Assembly: GCA_027596945.1 (NCBI GenBank) | Contig: JADGJH010000460.1 | Span: forward strand, 1 to 18,306 | From: Physocladia obscura | Lineage: Eukaryota; Chytridiomycota; Chytridiomycetes; Chytridiales; Chytriomycetaceae | DNA length: 18,306 nucleotides | Direction of reading: 5' to 3' | Shown here: one piece after another, positions 7,243-16,500 of the stretch | Numbering within the stretch: the first letter of the stretch is position 1 | Layout: every line of letters begins with the position of its first letter | The notes under the pieces: generated by a model | What the model saw: the letters and a program-made list of their open reading frames with translations, nothing else | Databases searched by the model: none | What the model was told of the DNA's origin: nothing | Translations under genes and position numbers: made by a program

Positions 7243-10200
7243 ATGAAGATCACGTTGAATGGCGCCCCTGTTGGAACGGACTGCGTGGCAATGATGCCGT
7301 TTTTAATGCAAGCGGCAATTGCAGTCGGCACATCCCCTTCGGCAGCGCTAGTCACACTCAACAACGCAACAGGCGCACGAGACAAAGTGAGCATCGCGTC
7401 AACTGCTCCGCCAACAGCATCCACATTCGACCAGCAACAACCGGACGCTGACTTGCGTCTTTTCGCTCCCCAAATCCTCAGCCAAAATGCCACACGCATC
7501 ACGAGTGTGACGTACGTCCAAAAAAGCCGTGACAATCTTTTGGTTGTTGTCAGAGAAGCGAAACCAGCTCCTATCGCCGCCGCGGCCGTTCCTCTAATTG
7601 TTACAATTACTTCATCTGCAAACGTGCTTATTTTCTCGCCGAAAAAACATATCGCGGATTCTCTGTGGATTCAAGTTGCTGATTTGCTGCCCCTGCTGAT
7701 GGCTCACTATAATGTCCCGCTTTCGCAGTATGCTTCTCCTACTCTTGTCGACTATTCTACTGCAGAATTGCTTCATTCAAATTGTTTGTGCTTCCTTTTT
7801 TTTTTAAAATTATTATTCAGAATATTATTTATGTTTTTCGTCCGAATTTTTATTATTCAGGTCTTGGTTGGTCTGAAATGCATTTTTGTATCCCGAAATC
7901 TATTTCGCAATCTGTTTGCTTTCTTTCTATTGGATCTCGTGATGGAACTATTACTATTTGGAGGTTTTAACCTTGAATTTTTTTTTTTTGTGTATTTAAT
8001 AATTTTTGGGGAACAGATTTTCAGAAAATTCTCAGCCAACGTTTCAAACCAGTATCAAGCCACAATCTGGTTGGGTAACCAAAATATCCTGGTCTCCGTG
8101 GATATCTTCAGTTGGAGGTGGTGAAGAATGTACGGTAAAAAAGCGAAAGGAGATATTTAAAGTCTTTTAAAGTAATTTTATCAATAAATAAGCAGATTGT
8201 CATCAGATATCGGCGTATACAGATGGTGCAGTCTATTCGCATATCGTAAAATTCACTGCAAATACAAACACACTTACATTCACTCAAATGACGCTTCTAT
8301 GTGCTGCAGATTCGCGTCCAGCTACCGTAATCAAATTTCATAGCGCTCCAACTCTCCGCTGTGCAATTTCAAAGGCCACTACAATAATTATATGGATTCC
8401 CATACTCTCGCCAGCACAAACTTCGACAGTGCCGTTACCAGCAACAGACAGCAACGTGTTGGGTAATCTAATGTCTCTCAAGCTTCCGCTGCACATGCCT
8501 GTCGGCGGAATCACTTGGGCGCTTACAGGCGATGAAGTGAAAATATATGGTGTTGAAGGGAAATCGTTTGTTGTTACGATTGTTGGTCCAAATGCTGGTG
8601 AAAACGATGCAGTGGACGGTTTGAATACCGTTGCAACATCGGGATTAAACCAGAATGGTGATGTTCCCAGCAGCAGCGACAGTAGTTATAGTAGTTTTAG
8701 CAATAATATCGTCTCTACAGCAACCTTGGGGAGCGGGCTGGTACTATTAGAAGACATGACTCAATTTTTCGCAAAGCAAATTCTCGGTGCGAAAAGCAGC
8801 ACCGGCGTAGTTGAAGATGAAGTTGGTGGAGAAGACAACAATGATACAGGAGGCGGCGTAGAGGTGAGTACACCAGGATCGTCATCGGTGAACGGCAAGC
8901 AGGTACGATATTTTGGAGCAATTTCGTCGCCAAACGGACTTGTTGATATTGTCTTGTATACTGTGAATTCTTCAGAAGGGTTGGCTTACCAAACCGAAAA
9001 GACCAACAATTGTGCCGTGTTTGTGCATTGGAATTACACACGTGGTCGAAGGAATCAGCTAATTGAAGACCGCATATTTGAAAATATCATGGGCGTTGTT
9101 GGTGCAAGTGACTGCAGGAATTCCGATTTATGTTTGTTTTCTATATATGCATATAAATACTTTTTTCTGATTTCATTTTTTCTCTTCCCAATATAGTTAA
9201 TCATATATCTCCGTCCTGTTTGTTGTGGGATGTGATTGAATACTTGCGAACTGATTCAATGGAGCCTGTGGAAGTGGTGCTTAAAGAATTTGATCTGGTG
9301 AATCGATTACTTTCTGGCTTAAAATGTGTCGCTGAGGATGAAAAATACGCACCAAAGCCTGTAAAATTTTCCATCAATGCAAACGAGCATCCAAATTTGT
9401 GAGTAAAAGTTTCATTTTTATTTTAATTTTAAGTTTATTTGTAATTTACTTTTTCTGCGTTATATATCAGTATTTTCCGAAAAATTTTGGACGCACTTCT
9501 TTTAAATCAACAAATGAATAGCCTTCGTTTGCAAAATCATCTTTATTTATCTTTGCTTGTAAAGTTACTTTTCTATTTTTATTTGTCTTTTCTCACTCTT
9601 CAATATTTTTAGAATTTGGTACCATCCAGAGAGAGGAAAATAATTGCGCAATCGCTGTTACAAAATTATAACATCTTGCTTCAAGATTATGTTTCAACTG
9701 CATTTAGATGCTTTGATGTATATTTATCAGATCCTCGGATCTTGTTGTCTGGTGAAATTGCTGTTTTTTTACACTTCAAAGTATACTTACTTTACATGCA
9801 AATTTTGCTTTCAGACACTGACACTTTGATGATCACACTATTTGCGGATTGGATGCTCTTAAATGGCACAAAAATGACACAAACCATCAAATCACTTGTT
9901 TCGATTTTGGCAACAATTAAACAACGAAATACAGAAAATAATATTCTTCTCATTGTTGATGAATATATCCACAAAATTCGAGCAGCAACAAACCAATCTG
10001 GCAGCGGATCAGCTGTTTCACAGGCTAAATTACACCAATCGTATGAATCTAAAGAAGAATGCTTAGCATGTGGCGCTGCAATATTATTTGAGAGTCCTTG
10101 GAAATGTGTTTGTGCGAATGGGCATCCTTGGGGTAAAATAATTACAAAAACAAGAAGAAGAAAAATAATTAAATACTTTCCCTTTTTTATTTATTTATTT

Positions 10201-10419
10201 ATTTTCATGACAGATCGATGTGCTGTTTCTCTTTTGACTGCAGCGACACCAAAAACACGCTCGTGTTTGGGATGCAACCGGAAGTTTATATCACCTGCTG
10301 CCTTGGGAGGAGACGAAGAGATAACGGATGAAAGTGGACGTGTGCAAAGTTCAATAATGAAAACCATGCTTGAATGTATGACTATTTGCATATATTGTGG
10401 AAACAGGCTGAAAAATTAA
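7243..10419 (+). CDS. TFIIIC subunit of the TFIIIC90/Sfc9 type (WD propeller + zinc domain)
   Basis: Exons: 7243-7783, 7861-7963, 8017-8134, 8207-9131, 9197-9398, 9471-9558, 9613-9751, 9815-10132 and 10214-10419; 2640 nt, 879 aa. The N-terminal part (about residues 1-350) has WD-propeller features such as LSIGSRDGTITIWRF and, across a splice, SGWVTKISWSPW. An acidic/Ser-rich insert follows (about 460-540). The last 90 residues form the TFIIIC zinc-binding domain: ECLACG, KCVCANGHPWDRC (joined across the last intron), SCLGCNRKF and ICIYCG, which provide Cys/His pairs. In animals and yeasts this subunit belongs to the part of TFIIIC that binds tRNA-gene B-boxes and contacts TFIIIB and Pol III; some relatives have histone acetyltransferase activity. 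Length matches the family (about 800-900 aa). It lies 300 bp downstream of a U6 gene on the same strand. The 63-nt intron 9752-9814 has no in-frame stop, so a 900-aa form is possible. Confidence 0.9.
9752..9814 (+). other. Stop-free 63-nt intron in the TFIIIC gene
   Basis: Starts GTGAAATTG, ends TTTGCTTTCAG, has a CTTAC-like branch site, and is a multiple of three with no in-frame stop. Splicing converts RILLS-GEIAV.. into RILLSDTDTLM. Either form keeps the downstream zinc domain in frame. Confidence 0.65.
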
Positions 10420-10777
10420 AATAAAATTAAATAAATTAAGTTTGAAAAGGAAATCTATTAATTCATTAATGACATTGCCGACAATATTTGTGAAATTTTA
10501 ATTGAAGAACTGGTTGTTTCCCTTACTCATCCTGTTCGCAGCTATTTGAATCCCGAGTGATTTGAATAATTATGAACAACCAACCATATCACACATTTTT
10601 GTCACTTGATTTTGGCTCAGCGGAGTAAAAAGTATTGTGGATGCACTGTCTGATAAAGTTGGGCCTAATTGACAGTGGGCTTGAGACAGTCATTCTTTTG
10701 AAACAAATTTTTTCGTGAAACACTTTGCAAGGTTCAGAAACCAACCCTTTTAAGTCTCCCCTTACTGTATACAGAGA
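10420..10777. other. Intergenic spacer: TFIIIC 3' end and NTPase promoter
   Basis: AT-rich; an AATAAA-like string lies shortly after the TFIIIC stop (about 10419-10435). I see no gene, repeat or RNA structure here. Confidence 0.5.
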
Positions 10778-12604
10778 ATGATGTTTACGATTGGGCGGAC
10801 TTCTATTGCTTCTCGCCGGATTCTACATTACCGCCTCAGCTTTGTGGCCGTCACCAACATCAACAGTTGTACCCCAACGTCGGTAACAACAAGGAGTTTC
10901 CAATCCTCTGTTGCAACGGGCAATGAACTACCGCTGCAATCCTTGCGCAACTTGTTGGTCCTTTCGAAAGACACCGAGCGAAAAGAGTGTATATATTTTG
11001 ATAATATTTGTTATGGCGTCTATTCACATCGATCTCTGTTTTTATAGACAGCAGAAGACCGACGACGGCAGACTTTCTGACTCTGTTATCGCAATTGATT
11101 CTCGTTGGATCGACCGGACTCGTTCTATACTGTGCTGTGTTCCCAAGTGATGTGTCTAACTGGTAGATTCAAATCGATTGTTTGGGCTTAGCTTAAAATT
11201 AAAAAAATCAGGCTTGAAGAATACAAATCGAAGCTCACCGAACGCCGTCATCAGAGAATGCTTGAATTTATGACCAGCGAACGCCCATATATTTGCGGAT
11301 CGCTTGATAATGTAGTGAAAAATACCGAAAAATACAACAATAGCTCTCTCGTATTTAATGGCGAAATTTGTGAGTTCTCAAAGTAAAACTCAATTGATTT
11401 GCTATTAAATGATTTTTAAGATCATTCTGATATTAGTGAGGATATTCGCAAGAATTTGCTGCAAGGACCGGTTTTGCGTTATGGAATTTTGACTGGTCCA
11501 GCTGGAAGTGGAAAATCACGGTTGATTAGAACCCTTGCTGAAAAAGAATCTCATTATGCTGTTTTGTCAATGGGTCTTATTTCTGGTGTTAAAAGCCTTG
11601 TTGACGCCCTTTCAGAGGAAATTGGCTACGATTTTGATGACTGGACAGAAGTTTGTTTTAATCACACAATTTTTTGATTTACTTAAATTTTTTTTAGCGC
11701 ATGCTTCAAGGCTATCTATTCAATGGAGAAGCGGTGAAATTTCCCACACAATTAGATAAACTTGCCTTTCTACTTGACGAATTCGAAGAATCTTGCTGGA
11801 CTTTGAAATTCGATGCGAAAACTGGTGCAAAAGCCAACCGCCCTATTCTTGTCCTGGATGATATTGATTCACTCAATTTACAAGACGATGAAACGCGTCA
11901 GGCTGTTCGATTACTGTTCAATGCTGCCACCAAATGGGCCAGGGAAGATACTGCTCTTGTGGTGTTCACAACAAGCAGAGCTGCTCTGGACAGAAATGGT
12001 GAAATTGCGCGGTTGATTAAACCAGAAGTTTTGAAGCTTGCAAAAGTGTATGAAGTCGGTGCTCTCTCTCCTACCGATGCAGATCGTTTTTTGCGCGACA
12101 AATTGAATTTTAGCTCAGCCATTGACCGCTCGAAAATCCGATCTGTTGCTGGAACAAATCTTTTTGATTTGATCAAGATTTGTGATGAGATTGTGAAGAC
12201 TCGTGCGTCTGTTGACAGTATTTTACTGAAGCAACTGTCCGAATCAATTACTGATATTCAAAAAAGCTTGAACGATACTGCACAGATTGTTGGAGAAAGC
12301 AAAATGCGCTCAGTTGTCCATTGGTTGGATAAAATTGCAGATATTCCTGCCACTGAAAGTTCATCTTTGTCAACTCTTTCTCAAGACGCAAGCTATTTAG
12401 AAGCTGTAAAGTTTCTTACAGAAAAAGGCCTGGTTGGGAATAACGGATTGTTTGTATCAGAAATGGTGTGTTGTTGTTTATTTATTTATTTCAAACCCCT
12501 ATTTACCTTTCATTTTTTAGCTTAGAAATAGTTACCGAAAATACCGTAACTTTCCAATTGCATACACACCATTAACTTCTCATAAACCAAAAAGATGGTT
12601 TTAA
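10778..12604 (+). CDS. Probable mitochondrial membrane-anchored P-loop NTPase (AAA/STAND type)
   Basis: Exons: 10778-10988, 11048-11162, 11212-11369, 11421-11650, 11698-12465 and 12521-12604; 1566 nt, 521 aa. Residues 1-70 are rich in Arg, Ser and Thr and nearly lack acids at the start (MMFTIGRTSIASRRILHYR), as in a mitochondrial presequence. One transmembrane segment lies at about 83-102 (LLSQLILVGSTGLVLYCAVF). Walker A is GPAGSGKS at 187-194 and Walker B is PILVLDDIDSL at about 287-297, followed by a sensor-1-like VVFTTSR and a GALSPTDADRFL stretch like that after the NTPase core in STAND/archaeal-type ATPases. The C-terminus ends KPKRWF, then TAA TAA. I infer a nucleotide-dependent switch facing the mitochondrial matrix or intermembrane space; the substrate is unknown and I do not recognise a named orthologue. 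Alternatives are an Orc/Cdc6-like AAA+ fold or an organelle chaperone. Confidence 0.85.
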
Positions 12605-12839
12605 TAAATAAAGTAAAAAATGAGTTACGTTTTCACTTCAGTACATTGTGAATGACTTCCATTCCAACTTTTCTAAATGGCTTTCATAACACCGGGTGAA
12701 GTTTGATATTGAGCACTCATTATGTCTTTATTCAATTTGTATCAATTTTGCTATCATAATTTTAAGCTGATTGAGCTCTTTGTGAATTTTAAAAGCATAA
12801 AACTATCAACACTTATTACTATTTTTTATAAATCCGCAG
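12605..12839. other. Intergenic stretch downstream of the NTPase gene
   Basis: Holds the 3' end of the NTPase transcript (AATAAATAAAG shortly after the stop) and AT-rich sequence. Minus-strand fragments that look faintly protein-like carry stops and cannot be joined to the relic upstream with confidence. Confidence 0.4.
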
Positions 12840-13380
12840 AATTGTTACTGTTTGTGTCTCAATTTTCTCCATTTAATCTTTGTGCTATTTCTTGTTCTAA
12901 ATTGCTTTTAAATTTGTTGTTGTAATTGTTTGTTTTGCGTTTTCAATTTCAGCATGACATTTTGAAACTTCTTTGTTTATTGCTAAGTTCCTTTCAAGTG
13001 AATGTGAATCTATCCTTGAAAAATTATTTTTTCCATGTGGGCAATATAAGTTACCGCATTTTATGATAGCTAACAAATATTTCAAAAGCTTGATTTTGGA
13101 AGCGGAGTTCAATTCCCATTGTAAGCATTCAATGCCAAATATTTTTTCTTGCCTGATTCCTTCATGATATTCAAATAATATAGTTTTATTTATTGGATAA
13201 AAACGTATGAGAATTTCCCCCAGGCTTTCAGCACCTTGAAGCTTTGCTACAAAGTCGCAGGCCCAAAGACTACACTTCTTTCAGTATTGTAAACTTATTA
13301 GTCTACCATTCAAGATTAAATATGAAATTATTTCCAATTATACTCTTTGGAAAAAATTTACAGCAAAAGTGGCAATGCAA
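12840..13380 (-). pseudogene. Decayed coding relic with a CPHG-type cysteine segment
   Basis: A single minus-strand frame reads from about 13379 to the TAG near 12897, broken by a TAA near 13346 and a TGA near 13290. The longest clean part contains KCSLWACDFVAKLQGAESLG, then RFYPINKTILFEYHEGIRQE, IFGIECLQWEL and KCGNLYCPHGKNNFSRIDSH. A frame change near 12900 would continue it as SNLEQEIAQRLNGEN before another TGA. Paired Cys and a CPHG..H spacing hint at a zinc-binding segment, as in some transposon proteins, but I cannot name a family. There is no start codon in context, and composition is like the neighbouring AT-rich genes. The stretch from 13380 to 13559 holds nothing I can identify. Confidence 0.45.
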
Positions 13381-13559
13381 AGTTCATTATAAAATTGTTC
13401 AATCAATAGTTTGAAAAATTGATTTGGTTCATTCGAAATTATTTTTTTTTCTTTTCAGTAAACAAAATGTCTCTTTCATTTCTTCTAAAAACTGCACTAC
13501 GTAAAAATCGAAATAAATTTATTTTTTTGGTTACAAAAACTAATTATTGATATGGCAAT

Positions 13560-16500
13560 TTAGTGCAAAAATCGCCATGTCAATAGTTCCTGCAATCCTT
13601 CTTTTTCTAAATAGTCTGGGTTTCCCAAGAGACTCGACAAAGCCTGATTCAAGTCAGGACGACCATCCTTGAAACTCAAGGTAGTTTTTTCTGGGAGATA
13701 AAAAAAGACGTGAGATGGGATAAAAAAGCATTCTATTTTATTACCGTCAGTTTTAAAGCATTCCATGACTTGCGGGATTCCCATTTCTCCTAATAGACGA
13801 ACCATTTTAATGGATATGATTCGAACCTCGTTGTCTGGATCCTTCCAAAATTTAACGAGCAAGCTGAGGACTTTTATAACCACATTTGAATCATTGAAAT
13901 AGACCAACAACTGTGAAACTAAGTTGATATAATCTGCTTTCTAAAAATAAAATATTTCATATGAAAGAAAAAAAGGAAAAAATTAGTTCTTTCATAAAAT
14001 TTAATAAATTCAAAACACTCAACTCTTCTGAATATCTCTGATTTATCAATCAATTTTTCAAAATAAAACGTTACTGTATCCTGAATTTTATGTAAAATGT
14101 CTGGTCGATCTTGGTTTTCCAATTGAATCTTTGAAACAGTCAGAAATGCCTCAACAGCAGCAATACGGATTCCTCTGTGTTCGTTTTGCAACATATCTGA
14201 GATAAACTGAAGTGAATCAATGATGTTAGACTCTGAGCAATCTGTAAATTAATTAATATTAAATGATTGGAAAAAATTTCAAAAACTCACAAACCCAATG
14301 ATAATGCATGATAAACACCATATGAAGATGTTGCTTGTAGAGTCAAAATTGTGAAACGCCGTAAAGATTCGCTTTTGCTTTCCAACATATCATCCATTGC
14401 AACTTTTTTCATATCAAGTGCAGTAAGCCTTTCTGTTGTTCCAGATTTCACTGCCTCCAGTGTTGCCTTTTGATTTTCAGCTTTGAGAAATTCTAAAGCT
14501 TCATACCTTTAAGATTGAAAAAGACAAAGGTTAGCTCAACAATAATATTTTTCAGCAAAAATAACTCAACTGCTCTTCAGACACAATGGGCACATCAATA
14601 AATTCATTGAAAAAATAGAAGCTGCTTTCCAGTTCTGAATACAGACTTTCGCGAATTTCTTCGGCTTTTTCGTTACACGATGTTACAAAATTCTGAAGCC
14701 GCTTAATATATTTCACAGAATTCTCGCTTTTGATACCGTCATATGCAATCAAAAGATTTGAAAATACTTCGAGAACATGAATTTCATTTTCAACATCTAT
14801 TGCAACCACTTCATTAAATTCCTCATCATTATCTGAGTTCTTGATTCCAACTGAAGATTCTATCTGAGTAAGATGAGAGTTGATTACTTGTTCAGCAACT
14901 TCTGGAAATTCTTTCATGCATTCATGAAGCAACGACGTTGTGTCAATTGAAAACATCTAATTATTTGAAAATGATTAAATTTACAATAAATCCAATTATG
15001 TACCCATTGGTAATGCTCCATAGCTCCAAGAACCGCTTGATGAAATGCACGCACAGATTCTTCAACCACTTCAAGAATTGATGGAGTCACTGGAACACAC
15101 GTTCTCGTGAATTTGGTCTCATCCAATCCATACCTATTTGTAAGCTTTTTACGGCGGTCCGATGTATAATATTTAACATTGAAGGGATCATTCTTTGCCA
15201 AAGGAACTGCCAGTTTAAAAGAGTTCTGCAGAAAATTTAAAAATTAAAAAAAAACAAAAAGGTTTGTTCAGTCTTTTCCCTCTTTTTTTTCTTTCTTTTA
15301 ACCTCATCATCAGAAGCAAGAGATACTCCAAGCTTATTCAACGATGGTAATTTTCCTGTTTCTAGTAAAGCGCCCTGTTTTAAAATTAAAATTAAAATAC
15401 TTCAACAAACAGCTGAATAATACCCTTCTTGTTCCCACGTATGATTTTGCATTTTTGAGTGAACTAATTGCAAAATCAAGAAGACCGCTTATGATAAGAA
15501 TTTGACGTGATTTTGAGCGAATCTATTTATGAAAAAAGTTGGAAAATTTTTTGGAACAAAAAATGGTGTACTTCAGGGTTTGAGTCTGCCAAAAATGTCA
15601 TTCCAAAACCCATTGCTTCTTCTAAAATATATATATATATATATATACTAATTTTAGTTGATGAATTTTTAATGGTACAAGCTTACGCGGCGGCAAATGC
15701 TTAATGAATATTTGAAAAATTTGCAGAGACTTTTTGCGTAATTTTGTATCTTTTGATTTTACGTGCTGAAATTCTCTAAAAATCAAAATTTTTTCAATGC
15801 AAGAAATAAATACCGCTACCTTTCTGCAAGTTCCAAGCATTGTTCTGAATATAGCATGTCTTGGACCAACAACACCAAGCAGTTTGCTGATTGAGCCATG
15901 TATTTTCTCGACCGCTTCATCATCATTTGAGCTTTCAATAAACACTTGCATTGCGTCTAAAACGTGCATTATTTCTTCTGGACCGACAATAAGACAAAGT
16001 TCAACTGAAGAAAATGGAATGAAGGGTAGTTAATAAAGTAGAAACTCCTATTATCATATTTAAATTTTAATTAAAATAAACATACCGCTTAAATAAATAG
16101 CATACAGCCGTTTTGTAATTGAAAAACGTGAGCTTGTAACTATTGGTGAATATTTTTTCAACAGTTCTGGAGCTTTATTTGCAGAAAAATCGCGGATTGC
16201 ATCGATTCTATAATATAGATTGAATAATTCTCCCTCACTTGGAGTTGCTGTTCCTGTTATTTTCGTGAGCATTTGCTTGAATGCTGGTGGTGAAATTTCT
16301 AGTACAATATTATTAGCTTTCTGTTAAAACTGCAAAATTGAATTGCCATATTACCGCTGATATTTTTCAATCCTAAAGCTGCAGCTTGAATTAAGTTTGT
16401 ATTTTCTGGAGTAAAGTCTTGACTCAAACTTGATACCATTATATCTATGCTGTCATTCAAAATGCTTTCGTATAAACAGCAAAATTCGGATAGCACGAGC

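Noticed and set aside
7784..8016. Continuation of the first TFIIIC open frame to 8124 without splicing
   Set aside because: The unspliced reading is Phe/Leu-rich nonsense. Removing 7784-7860 and 7964-8016 instead restores WD-repeat sequence (SIGSRDGTITIW, GWVTKISWSPW).
12722..12925. Plus-strand hydrophobic open frame after the NTPase gene
   Set aside because: Low-complexity AT-rich sequence gives Leu/Phe-rich translations by default; there is no splice partner, and part of it is antisense to the minus-strand relic.
1..13380. Nuclear reassignment of TGA to an amino acid
   Set aside because: The four intact genes together encode about 2850 residues with no internal TGA, and they use TGG for Trp throughout. 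The relics also carry TAA or TAG stops and frameshifts.
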